Shown piece by piece: positions 10,156 through 19,464 of a DNA stretch of 64,000 nucleotides. The DNA lies in NCBI RefSeq assembly GCF_000143415.4, contig NW_003314379.1, forward strand, positions 406,018-470,017, in the 5' to 3' direction. The position numbers and the translations under genes are program-made. A model generated the notes under the pieces. That model was not told the origin of the DNA, did not search any database, and worked only from the letters and a program-made list of their open reading frames with translations. The DNA comes from Selaginella moellendorffii. Lineage: Eukaryota; Streptophyta; Lycopodiopsida; Selaginellales; Selaginellaceae. The stretch's first letter is position 1. Each line of letters opens with the position of its first letter.

Positions 10156-10379
10156 TTTCTACTTCGTCTAAAAGACTTACCATTTGAAGCCGAATGGAGG
10201 CCGTGACAATCGAGGCCGGACTCGCTGGCGAATGTGCACTGTGTGTGCAGCGGATCGTAGCAGCAAGGCTACTCTGCCACTTACAGTTGGAGAGTGGTGC
10301 TGAAATCTCCCGGGACGCCAAGTGGGCTGCGTGTGGGTGGTGGAGTGGGCGGCGGAGTTGGCGGCGAAGTTACAAACTG

Positions 10380-10570
10380 GGTGTGTCTTGAAGTGGACGC
10401 CGATGCACACGAGCGCGATGCGAGCGCGAGTGTGATGCAAGCGCGAGTGGACGCCGATGCACACGAGAAACCTGTAGAGAAGTGAGCGTGATCGCGAGTG
10501 GGAGCGCGATGCGAGCGGGAGCGCGAGTGTGATGCGAGCGCGAGCGCGAGTACAAAGCAAAATGCAAAAC
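10380..10570. repeat. GC-rich degenerate minisatellite between the two divergent genes
   Basis: Short units built on GAGCGCGA and GCGAGTG alternate with GGACGCCGATGCACACGAG, which occurs twice. It lies upstream of the ParB-methyltransferase side, in the same relative place as the GAGCGGGAGAGATTG minisatellites of the element-2 copies. Confidence 0.7.
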
Positions 10571-10609
10571 CTAACCTCACACGCGCGAAATGTCACAACG
10601 GTTGGTAAT

Positions 10610-10755
10610 CCCGCCACGTCATCATTCCTCGGACTTGGGCGCCACCATTAATTTCTGGATTGCCGCGCGCATGCAAGCACGCAAAATCCAAAAGAAATCC
10701 GCAACGTCATCATTCCTCGGACTGCATGCACGCGAAATCCAAAAGAAAGATCATG
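10610..10755. repeat. Direct repeat of about 45-50 bp, two copies
   Basis: The pair CGTCATCATTCCTCGGACT and CGC(A/G)AAATCCAAAAGAAA occurs twice in tandem, with an insertion in the first copy. No function can be read from it. Confidence 0.6.
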
Positions 10756-10897
10756 ATTGGGATATCATTTAATACCCTCGCTATATTTATACCATGCATG
10801 ATTGGATATTCCAAAGCATCTTGTATTTCCAAAAATGGCAGATGTTCAGCTAAATAAAGAAATTCTATCTGTTTCTATTTTTCTCTCAAATCAATAT

Positions 10898-11055
10898 TAT
10901 AGCGTGTGGGCTCATGCAATTTTGAACCAAAGAAACCCAAAAAACGTTGGACCCAAAATATTTTGAAAAAACCCAAAAAACCCTAAACATTTTAAACCCA
11001 AAAATCCAGGCGTCCTGTGGCGTTATTCCTTGAATGGCGTGTGGGCGCATGCCAT
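10898..11055. repeat. Longer repeat unit carrying palindromes, copy A
   Basis: The unit runs from TATAGCGTGTGGGCTCATGC, itself a diverged palindrome, to a full palindrome at 11034-11055. The same order recurs at 11189-11295 and 12133-12232. Copy A has extra CCCAAAA-rich sequence in the middle. Confidence 0.7.
11034..11055. repeat. 22-bp palindrome
   Basis: Arms ATGGCGTGTGG and CGCATGCCAT. It forms the end of longer unit copy A. Confidence 0.8.
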
Positions 11056-11188
11056 TTTCAGGGCCAAATGCTGAATGGAGAAAAATTCCCTTTCAGTGCA
11101 AATGCTGCAAGAGGCAGATGCCGAGCACAAAGGACTGTAACTACCTCACATGACACAGATAAATTTTTCTCTATTTGGCAAAGATAAA

Positions 11189-11295
11189 CTTTATAGCGTG
11201 TGGGCTCATGCAATTTTGAACCCAAAAAATGCACCAAAAAATTCTCGGCGTCATCTGGCATTATCTCTTGAATGGCGTGGGGCCGCATGCCATTT
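11189..11295. repeat. Longer repeat unit, copy B
   Basis: Starts with the TATAGCGTGTGGGCTCATGC block and ends with a palindrome at 11272-11293 (arms ATGGCGTGG and CGCATGCCAT). Between them lies ATGCACCAAAAAATTCTCGG, shared with copy C. Confidence 0.7.
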
Positions 11296-11767
11296 TCAGG
11301 GGCACATAGGAGTATATTCCTAGGATATTCTGACACGCGCGAGATTTTTTTGAGTTTTCTGGAGATCCAACCGTTAGATCGCAACTAGATTTTACAGAAT
11401 GGTATACAATGTCTTTCTTGATGACCCTGCAAAGAAGCATCTCAATCGGACACCACATGAGACCACACGAGCCTTACAATGTTTCAGGGGCATTTGCCAT
11501 AGATCCGACCGTTATTTTGCTCCAAGATTTCACAGTTTGGTGTGCATTGACCTTTCCATCGAAACTGCAAAGGGACATCACAATCAGATCCGGGATCACA
11601 AGAAACTAACTTCACTAACTCTGGTTTCACCAAGATCTACGTAAGGAGTTATGAAATGAAAGGACCCTCTCTATTGAAATGTGTTTATGGTCCTAGGGGC
11701 ATTGTGACATATCAAAGGATTTTGCATCAAGTTCTGTATTTGCATGTTTATCAAGCTACTGAATTGC

Positions 11768-11800
11768 TAAACCCTAAACCCTAAACCCTAAACCCTAAAC
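11768..11800. repeat. Interstitial telomere-type repeat (CCCTAAA)n
   Basis: Four to five perfect plant-type telomere heptamers lie in the spacer between the two divergent genes of element 1. Such short tracts also arise as promoter elements or break-repair scars, so this need not mark a former chromosome end. Confidence 0.85.
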
Positions 11801-12132
11801 ATGTGGCAAATGCTGCGTGAAGAAAGATGCCCTTTCTGGGCAAATGCTGTAAGAGGCAGATGCCGAGCAGATGTATCTCAGGCTAGCGAAGGGGACGAAC
11901 GAAAGCTAGCTATAAACATGACGGGATGCAAATAGATTACTAGGCTGGTCCTACGAAAATCAAAAACCATAATTGAAAACATTGAAAATGCAAAAAGAAA
12001 GGTTTATAATATTTTTGAATTTTAGGCAACCAAAGGAATGTAAGTAGGGCATGTGTTTGTAAGTTTAAAAATGCCTCAACCACTTAAATTCCCAAGTAAA
12101 TAAAGCTGTTTCTATTTTTGGTACAGGTAAAC

Positions 12133-12232
12133 TTTATAGCGTGTGGGTTCATGCAATTTTGAACCCAAAAATGCACCAAAAAATGCTCGACTAGCATTAT
12201 TCTTTGAATGGCGTGTGGCCTTATATTGCCAT
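12133..12232. repeat. Longer repeat unit, copy C
   Basis: Same order as copies A and B: TATAGCGTGTGGGTTCATGC, then ATGCACCAAAAAATGCTCG, then a decayed palindrome at 12208-12232. Confidence 0.65.
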
Positions 12233-12589
12233 AAATGGACGTACACACACAGCGTAATTATTCCTTTACACGGCGAATAATCTTGGCGCGGATCGCTGAC
12301 ATGGCATGGCAAAGTTCGAATCACTGACATGGCACAGCTGGATCGAGGCAAGGACATGATGTGACAAAGTTCAACCTCCGACAGCAAAGTCTAGAAGCTA
12401 CTCAGTTTGAAATTTGTCAGAGGAATCATAAGATCTGGTTTGTCAGAGGATTTGATGTGACGTTCAAGCGTGTGTTATTTTTGAATTCTCGAACTCATTC
12501 CTAGGTCTATCATTTTTGTGCGCCGTGTTCTTGGTTCCGCTGAGCGCAGTGAGCGCTGCTTGTGTAAGCGGCGTTGTGGGCTGTGGTTT

Positions 12590-12735
12590 ATGCGTCTACG
12601 AGCGGTTGCGGCATTGCGAGCGCCATTGCGAGCGGCAGTTTATGCGAGTGGCAGTTTGTGCGAGTGGCGCTACGAGCAGTTGCGGTGTTGCGAGCGGCGC
12701 TACGAGTAGTTGCAGTGTTGCGAGCGGCACTGTCT
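12590..12735. repeat. GC-rich degenerate tandem repeat upstream of the transposase gene
   Basis: Units of about 12-30 bp based on GCGAGCGGC, GCGAGTGGC and CTACGAGCAGTTG repeat with variation. The block mirrors the minisatellite at 10380-10570 on the other side of the spacer. Confidence 0.65.
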
Positions 12736-12822
12736 TTGGTGTGGCTACCGCTTCCTCTTGATATTCGGCACTTGTGCTTCCTGGTATGTTCACCATGGAA
12801 TGGCTTAGGACCACATTTAGAA

Positions 12823-12844
12823 ATGGCATGAGGCCACATGCCAT
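12823..12844. repeat. 22-bp palindrome
   Basis: Arms ATGGCATGAGG and CCACATGCCAT, with one mismatch. It lies upstream of the transposase reading frame, in the leader or an upstream intron. Confidence 0.85.
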
Positions 12845-12920
12845 CTTGGGCCCTTGCAATTTCATGGCTAGCGTATTGTCATGTATGTTTTTACTTGCCT
12901 GCAGCTGTGTGTATATCAAG

Positions 12921-12942
12921 ATGGCATGAGGCCTCATGCCAA
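12921..12942. repeat. 22-bp palindrome, nearly perfect
   Basis: The half-site ATGGCATGAGG is followed by its reverse complement with only the last base changed. Confidence 0.9.
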
Positions 12943-12990
12943 TTTTGTGAATGCGAAATTTCACGTGGGTGTCAATAGCATGTTTGAATA

Positions 12991-13012
12991 ATGGCATGTG
13001 GCCTCATGCTAT
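12991..13012. repeat. 22-bp palindrome
   Basis: Arms ATGGCATGTGG and CCTCATGCTAT. It lies about 80 bp before the 3' splice site that precedes the transposase ATG. Confidence 0.8.
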
Positions 13013-14836
13013 TGAGGTTGTTTGGTATGTTATGATTTAGGCCATTCTCCAATCATTTTTTGTATGGTCTTAACTTCTTTTCTGCACTTTCAGAATGGCC
13101 TTCAGGGTTGGGGAAAAGGTTTACATTTTGAATGGTGGGAAGAGAGTTGCAAAAGGGACCCTTGTGTCTATGGATCGGAACTTTGTTATACACTGTGAAA
13201 GGCTTGGGGAAGGCAATGCTGCTGTATCAGTAGAGACTGTCTTCGATGGGAATGTGGTCGCTATTGAACGAGGAGAGATGGTCGTCGGGGTAAATGTTGT
13301 TGTTGCCTTGAAAAATCTTCAGAAGAAAGCAGATGTTGGGGACAGCGCAAGTGCGACGCATGTTCCCTCCGTGGATCTTAAGAACCGTGCTACATGGATT
13401 TAGGCAAAAGTGTTTCTAAACAACCCCGAGGGGGAGGTGGTAGCTGAGGGCTTAGCCACAGTTGTCGATCCAAGAGATGCGGTTGCTAATCAAGAATTGG
13501 GCTGGGATGATATTGGAGTTGCGATTTTAAAGGTTGTTGACACAGAAGAAAACAGTCTGACTATTGGAAGCATTGTGCGGTGGAAATTGAGGCACTTAGT
13601 GTTTGAGAATGTGAAGGATTCACAATCAAACACCACTACAACTGATGATAGAACATCTCTTCATGGGAAAAGAAAGTACACCTTCCTAAAGCGCAGCCAA
13701 AGGGATCTGAGCAACGAACCGAAAAGGCAGAAAATGGCGATGGAGGTTCGAATGGTCTCGACAGTTGCTTGTTGCAAGAGGAGGTGCTGTCAACATGCTG
13801 ATTGGGATGCTATTGAAGAGGAGAGAGCAAGATACAAGACATTGTCCTGGAAGGCAGCTCGCAATTTTGTGTATGAGGCATTACGGTCATCTGTTGATGC
13901 TTCAGAACATCAGGTGGGGGGCATGGTCTTCCAGAGGGGTTTGGTCTGCATGAAGGCATGGAGAATCATTTATGGAGTCCCTCGAAGCACATTCTACAGA
14001 ATCAAAACTGAGTTCGAGGAACAAAGGGTTCAACAGGCAGTCCATGGGAACGACGGTACGCACAAAACCAGGGGTCATGTTGTATATGGAGAGGCAATCT
14101 TCAAGAGGTTTGTCGAGACATGTAGCGAGCAGCAACCACATAAAACCCGGCTCTTGGAAGATGGAACACGAGACACCCAACGAGTTCTCCCTTCCATGTA
14201 TACCAAGGGGGCCATATTGGAAGATGTGAATCGGGAACTCCAGAGTAATGGCTACAGGAAGCTGAGCCAATCTAGATTTAGTAGATTGTGGAGCAACAGG
14301 TTCAGGGATGTGAGTATAGGAAAGTACTCCAGCTTTTCAAAGTGTGACGAGTGCACTGCTATCAAAATGGCTTTGTCGAAGAATTCTTGCAGCGCTCAAG
14401 AGCGAGAGACGTTGGTTAGAAGGCGGCTCGACCACAACATCGAGCAGAGAAGCTGCAGGACTGCATATTATCATAACAGGATTCTCTCCATGGAGAGACC
14501 TGACTCTTACCTCTACATCATCCACGACAAAATGGACCAGAAAAAGACGTGCTTACCTCGACTCAATCCTGCCCCCAAGGCAATCTCTTCATCCATGCAG
14601 CTGCCTGTGTCTCTGTTTGGCATAATCGCTCATGGGCATGGTGCCCAGAACTATGGGAACTTCTTTGTACCTCTATGGGGTGGCGGGGGTGCAAACATGA
14701 TGATTGCGTCCCTAGCAAAACACTTAAGGTCTCTGCAAAGTGCGCAGACTGAGCTGAACGGCCAACCCTTGCATAAGGCCCTTGTCGATCGAACCCCATA
14801 CAGGGTTCAGCTGGAGGAGGAGCAAAGGCTTGCAGT

Positions 14837-14859
14837 ATCGCGTGGGGCCCCATGCCATC
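14837..14859. repeat. Palindrome within the transposase gene
   Basis: Perfect core TGGGGCCCCA with outer arm CATGCCAT. It lies where the protein frame loses continuity, so it is probably intronic. Confidence 0.75.
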
Positions 14860-14892
14860 CCAGTGAATATGTTGGCCGTCAGATTGTAGGGT

Positions 14893-14916
14893 TATCACGT
14901 GAGGCCTCATGCCATT
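14893..14916. repeat. Second palindrome within the transposase gene
   Basis: Core CACGTGAGGCCTCATG followed by CCATT. It lies in the same discontinuous stretch as the palindrome at 14837-14859. Confidence 0.75.
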
Positions 14917-16309
14917 CCGACGAGGCTGGTCGCCCGGTGAATGCACAGCCTCATCCAAACGAAGCAGAATCTCAAGGAAGTTCTTGCGGCTGATGTGGCC
15001 TTCCACCCCATCTTCTGCTCCAAACAGACAATGCTGGCAGTGAGAACAAAAACATGTACGTCTTCGCGTACTTGGCGATGCTTGTTGCCAAAGGCATATT
15101 TGAAACGGTTACACTTGGCTTTCTCATGGTTGGGCACACTCATGAAGACGTCGATGCCATGTTCAGTCACCTGGCAGAGTCCCTCCGGCGATCCAATGTC
15201 CTCACCCTCCCACAACTCTACGATGAATTCCAAAATTGCATCAAAGGCACTGTTGAAGCTGCACTTCTGACAGAGGTTCCAGACTTTAAGGGGTTTGTAA
15301 GAGGCTACATCAGGGATGGATCCGAAACGCTGATTGGCCACTCCAAGCCTCTTCAGTTTCATTTCAGCATGTGTGACGGTGCTCCAGTGATGAGGTACAA
15401 GATGAGAGAATGGGACACAGTGTGGCTGCCAGTGGACGGCATTGAACTCTTCAAGAGAGATCCCATAACTGGGGAACCTATGATTCCTCAGGGTTCCCCA
15501 CGGCCGATGCACCCGGATGGACTCAAAGACCAGGAAAGTATAGTGGCCGGGATTAGACAGCATATTGCCTTCTGGAAGAGGGGGTTGGTGTTTGGTGGAG
15601 AATCCTATTTTCAGAGGTGCAAGCCTTTGCTCGAATACTGGGAGAAGATTATATCTGCTATCCAAAATGGGCCGGTTGTATATGAAGAATTGGAAGAGTC
15701 CTTTTGGCCAGAACCCAGAGCACCAGATAGTAGCGGAACAATGTCCTCTGGAAATGCAGTGACAGATAACGATGTTGAGGATCACTATTGTGGGCCGAGG
15801 AACAAGAAGCCGGATTCAGCATTCAATCCAGTACAGGTCTGCAAAGGAATGGTCGTGCTTGTCAGACCCAGTAATAAAAAACAAATGATATGGGTGGGGC
15901 GCTGCATCACTGATGCAGAGGAGGACGCGGAAACTAACTCCTTCAATGTAACTGTGGAGTGGTTCAAGCCAAGTTCCGGATATACGAAGGATTGCCTAGA
16001 AAAGAGATGGGTGCTGAATCCAAGGGATCCCAGCATGAGCATATCGGTGGATAATGTTGTGCATGGTTGGATGCGGAAGCAGAGTGCCACCATCACCTTG
16101 CCAGACCATGCAAGAGATGCAGCAAGAGCATTCATAACTCGGGTTCAAGGTGAGATTCATTAATATTCCTTTACAAAGTTTCTAATGTATTTTTTTTCAA
16201 GGTGAACAATCTGAATCTGAATCAGAGGAGGCTTGATATAGTGTGTGAGGTAAAACAAAGATGATGTGACATATGCATTTACCAATCACACGTGCATAAA
16301 TCTAATAAT

Positions 16310-16336
16310 ATGGCGTGTGGCCCATATTAATGGCAC
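16310..16336. repeat. Degenerate palindrome
   Basis: The left arm ATGGCGTGTGG is intact and the right arm is decayed. It lies between the transposase and the SPYYTP gene. Confidence 0.6.
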
Positions 16337-16452
16337 ATAAACCCATATTGTGGGCTTACGTGCTTTATGTACCATCATTCCCTTGCAGCGTGTGTGTTGG
16401 TTTCCTTTTATAACACAACGAACTCCATATTTTAGGGTGAAGAGCGTTCTCA

Positions 16453-16709
16453 TGGCAAGCACAAAATCTGTAAGTGAGGCAGAAAAGGAGACGGAGAAGG
16501 AGATAGGTGAAGATGTAGAATATATAAGTCTTCCAAACTCCCCGTACTATACTCCAGGTGATCATTTTTCTGAACAAATGGCAACATTAACAACTATCGA
16601 GAACGCCCCAGTAACGTCAGAGACAACAATCCAAAGCAAAACAACTGACCCGGAGAAGGATGATAGTACTGCCGAGAGTACCAAAAAGGAGGTGTCCACT
16701 AGCGCTTAG
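16453..16709 (+). CDS. Small SPYYTP accessory protein (element 1)
   Basis: An 85-residue reading frame 217 bp downstream of the transposase stop, on the same strand. It aligns over its whole length with the small proteins of copies 1 and 2: SVSEAE, SLPNSPYYTPG, NAPVTSETTIQSK and STAESTKK are shared. That conservation across two otherwise different transposons argues for a real gene. It has no recognisable domain and is Ser/Thr/Glu-rich, probably disordered. The start was chosen where MAST in this copy aligns with MGSK in the others; the frame stays open further upstream but that part is not conserved. It could be an exon of a larger gene. Its role is unknown. Confidence 0.65.
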
Positions 16710-16716
16710 GCTTATA

Positions 16717-16738
16717 ATGGCGTGTGCCCTCATGCCAT
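16717..16738. repeat. 22-bp palindrome
   Basis: Arms ATGGCGTGTG and CTCATGCCAT. It begins 8 bases after the SPYYTP stop codon. Confidence 0.8.
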
Positions 16739-16805
16739 TTACTTGATCACCAAATACCTTTTTCCCTTTGCACTAGTATATCTTAATACCGGTCTGAGAA
16801 ATAGA

Positions 16806-16827
16806 ATGGCATGTGCCCTCAGGCCTT
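16806..16827. repeat. Degenerate palindrome
   Basis: The left arm ATGGCATGTG is intact and the right arm is partly decayed. Confidence 0.6.
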
Positions 16828-17124
16828 TTACTAAATCACCTTTGAAAGAAATGCAAGCCTCTATGTCGTAAAAAAAAGGTACTAGAGAAATTCCTTAATA
16901 ATATGAATGTTATTTAGTTTCATGAAAATACACTAAGGGTCAAATGAGTTAAATGACTTCTCCAGACTAGCAATGCCTCTTGCTACACCTTCACAATTAG
17001 ATTCGTTAGAAAAAGATAACATTGAATAATATCTAAATGTTCTCACCATTAAGTTATATGTCTGGCTAATAGGAATGATGTTCATCTTGGAAAGCTCACC
17101 ACACGCTCAATGAACAAACAAATA

Positions 17125-17144
17125 GTGTGTGCGCGCATGCCATC
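17125..17144. repeat. Degenerate palindrome, rightmost copy
   Basis: GTGTGTGCGCGCATGCCAT keeps the right arm of the family. No further members were seen to the right in this window. Confidence 0.55.
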
Positions 17145-17192
17145 GCTCTTCTTTAGCTTCAGATTCGGCTTGTTCACCTTGACAATGAGATT
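17143..17192 (-). pseudogene. Inverted remnant of a transposase 3' exon
   Basis: Read on the minus strand the sequence contains CAAGGTGAACAA followed by CCGAATCTGAAG, closely matching the last exon of the element-1 transposase at 16200-16236. It points to a second element-1 copy or an inversion at the right edge of the block. Confidence 0.5.
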
Positions 17193-17199
17193 TATTATA

Positions 17200-17555
17200 C
17201 AACTAGATGGACTCAGTCTGGACATAAGGTCACCGCGCTAGTCACCATGCCCCAGATATGTCTAGCCCCTGGACAAAAAACATATAATTTCACGTCATTT
17301 TCAAATACTTGAAAATTTGTACCTAGTCCCATTTTACTGAATAAATCCCACTTTAACGAAATAGAGCTTTAGTATTATTTGCCAAGTATGGTTTTGCACA
17401 TGGGACCCTTTTTGAGCTCAGTAACTACAATACTCAGAAGTAATCCTCTATATCATAAAATTAATCCTCCACCACTTTATAGTTATTCATTCCCTTGAAA
17501 ACTGATAGGGGCTTTGGTTTGTACTAGGGAATTATTTGAAGGATTGATTCCACTT
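17200..17555. other. Spacer, nothing recognised
   Basis: A/T-rich sequence between the element-1 edge and a reverse transcriptase fragment. It may be decayed retroelement DNA, but I cannot show it. Confidence 0.35.
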
Positions 17556-17935
17556 AGGTTTGCTTGACCCTGACTTCAAGACAAAAGCAATCAATCTTCT
17601 CGACAGGTACAAAGATATTTTTGCTTGATCAAATACAGATTTGCGAGGAATTCCTCCCGAAATCTACATGCACCGAATCGCTACCTCAAATTATACCAAG
17701 AAAGCAAGTAGCCTATCGAATAAACCCTAACATGCAAATGAAAGTTAAAGAAGAACTTGACAAGCTTGAGAATGCCGGCTTCATCTACCTAATTCAAAAC
17801 CTGAAATGGCTATCACCACTTGTCATTATTCTCAAGAAAAATGGCAAACTCAAAGTCTACGTCAACTACAAAAGGCTCAATAATGCAACCCAAAAAAACA
17901 CCTTCCCAATTCTACTGGCTACTATAGAGACTTGA
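17556..17935 (+). pseudogene. Ty3/gypsy reverse transcriptase fragment
   Basis: The translation matches the N-terminal part of gypsy reverse transcriptases: LLDRYKDIFA in one frame, then YRINPNMQMKVKEELDKLENAGFIY, WLSPLVIILKKNGKLKV and YKRLNNATQKNTFPI in another. A frameshift near 17700 separates the parts, and the catalytic YxDD region is absent, so this is a truncated relic. Confidence 0.8.
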
Positions 17936-18036
17936 ACTCAACACTGTAGAGCAAAGGGCAAAACCCTAACTCTAGCATTTGCGGCTATATCTCCAAGCAC
18001 CGAGATCAGGATCTACAACACCGAAATCAAGCTATA

Positions 18037-19464
18037 GGCCTCTACGAGGTCTCCTACATCATAGAGAAAGAGTACAAGATTGACATTGCAAAGAAAATGC
18101 TTCCAGCTTTTCGAGAAGAAATGGTGTGTGCCCAAGAACTCAAATATATTTTCACCATGGGCTACATTGCAGGGGTAGTCAAGCTTCCAAACAACAGAAA
18201 GCAAGTCACATCCATGTTGCAAACAAAAGGGATGCCACCGGGATGCATCAAGATCATTGAGAATTACAACTCCAGAAGCTCACTTCAAGTGAGTAACATC
18301 ACCGATGAAGTGAAGCCAATGCTCAAGTTTCTCATCTCAACTCCCGAGATGTGCAAGTCAAGTAGCTCCACCAGCAAAGCCATTGCAATCCTCTATGACG
18401 ACTTGCAACACAAAATCAAAGTGGACATCACAAGTTACCTCCACAAAAAACTCATTAAGGAAATCCACTTGGCAACAAAACTGATCCATAGCAGCCAAAA
18501 ATGTGAAACACTTGCATTCCCCTATGTGGCTGCACTTGTGTCAGCTCTTGACTCGGCATTTCCACTCAGCGTGAAAGTACCTCCGACAACACCACAAACT
18601 AGAAGAAAGTGGGAATGCAAATCGAAGAGAAGAGAGGATCTGCTCCATATATCCGAAGAAGAAGACGAAGAGGAGGAAGAACAAGAGGACAAAAAAGAGC
18701 TTTTGCCACTGACAATGACTCCACCAGCAAAAAGAACCAAGATGACAACAGGTTCACCCCCAAAGAACAGGACAACCACAAACCAAATCGAAAGCATCAT
18801 CTCCAAGGAAGAATTGGAGGAAAAGAGTCAGGAACAAAACCAAGAAATCAATCTTGACTCCATAACCACCCCAACCAATAGTGTAGCAGTTCACACCAAG
18901 AAAGAAGGGCGAGCATCCCCACCTGCAAAAGCACCAGTTGACAACAGCACTATGCCTCAGCACCGAGAGCACCACAGCAAGGAGCGTCCAGACCAGGAAT
19001 GATGCAGGGAGCCAAAGCAAGAGCAACAATGCGAACTAGAGCTGCCACACAGGCTGCTCAGCTCGGTGTTCCTTCAGTTTGTTGATGAAGTCCAACGCCT
19101 CCAACCAACGCCACAGATGCCAATCCTGCCGGACTTCGCATGATAGTTCCATGACGAATAGATGAGCATCTTTCTACACAATGGAGTATAGGCCATAATC
19201 AACGTAGTTGTCTTCCAGCCCCTAGATGCAAAGCTCAACAAGATCCAGAGCGACATCCAGCAGCTCAAAAGGAGCATTTGAGGTATGTCCTTCCAAGGGA
19301 CAGTATGTGCGGAGACACAATGCATCAATGATGAGCTCGCTAAAGAAAATGTAGACCTCCACAGTGAGGTCCCCATTTTGATGGCAAAGCAGCCTGCAGT
19401 AATGGAAGACGACAATGAAAGCAAACACGATGAGGAGAATGACGATGATGAAGAGTTCCATTAG
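18037..19464 (+). pseudogene. Unrecognised reading frame, probable retroelement gag-like protein
   Basis: A long open stretch (18097-19002, 301 residues) with upstream in-frame extension (GLYEVSYIIEKEYKIDIAKK), followed after stops by a coiled-coil-like piece (KLNKIQSDIQQLKRSI) and an acidic tail (EENDDDEEFH) ending near 19464. The N-terminal half is helical in appearance; the C-terminal half is charged and low-complexity (EEDEEEEEQEDKKE). I do not recognise a family with confidence. Its position just after a gypsy reverse transcriptase fragment and its charged, repetitive tail suggest a structural protein of a plant retroelement. At least two stops separate the parts. Confidence 0.35.

Larger units (their letters stand above)
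10156..13094. other. Central spacer between the divergent element-1 genes
   Basis: Apart from the repeats listed, this region holds no convincing reading frame. It should contain the promoters and leader exons of both divergent genes; a likely first exon of the fusion gene lies around 10190-10330 on the minus strand. The pair 'aaatgctg ... gaggcagatgccgagca' occurs at 11097-11127 and 11845-11870, showing internal duplication. Confidence 0.5.
13095..16236 (+). pseudogene. DUF7869-like integrase-fold transposase gene of element 1
   Basis: A 3' splice site (CTTTCAG at 13087-13093) precedes the ATG at 13095. Two tandem domains of the DUF8039 type come first (GEKVYILNGGKRVAKGTL with RLGEGNAAVSVE, then LNNPEGEVVAEG with RWKLRHLVFE). 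A helix-turn-helix-like YGVPRSTFYRIK, a CDEC zinc-binding motif, and the core IIHDKMDQKKTCLPRL, DNAGSENKN and VGHTHEDVDAMFSHL follow. The core order matches DUF7869-type proteins, usually read as retroviral-integrase-fold transposases, in which these Asp/Glu positions are the likely catalytic residues. The last exon (16202-16236) is joined through intron 16150-16201 and ends GEQSESESEEA. A TAG at 13401-13403, probably a former Trp codon, and a non-contiguous stretch at about 14830-15000 leave it broken or unresolved. Confidence 0.75.

Noticed and set aside
4537-17144. The palindromes as a CRISPR array or as intrinsic terminators
   Set aside because: Spacing is irregular (tens to thousands of bases), there are no uniform spacers, the copies lie inside introns and exons of a eukaryotic gene, and no T tract follows them.
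2142-17144. Calling 2142 the true left end of element 1
   Set aside because: The termini match element 2 and a decayed gypsy fragment lies in between; no matching right end was found near 17-21 kb. Kept only as a question in the findings.
3180-17935. The gypsy gag-protease at 3.2-4.5 kb and the reverse transcriptase at 17.6 kb as two halves of one element split by element 1
   Set aside because: They lie on opposite strands, so they cannot be two halves of a simply interrupted element.
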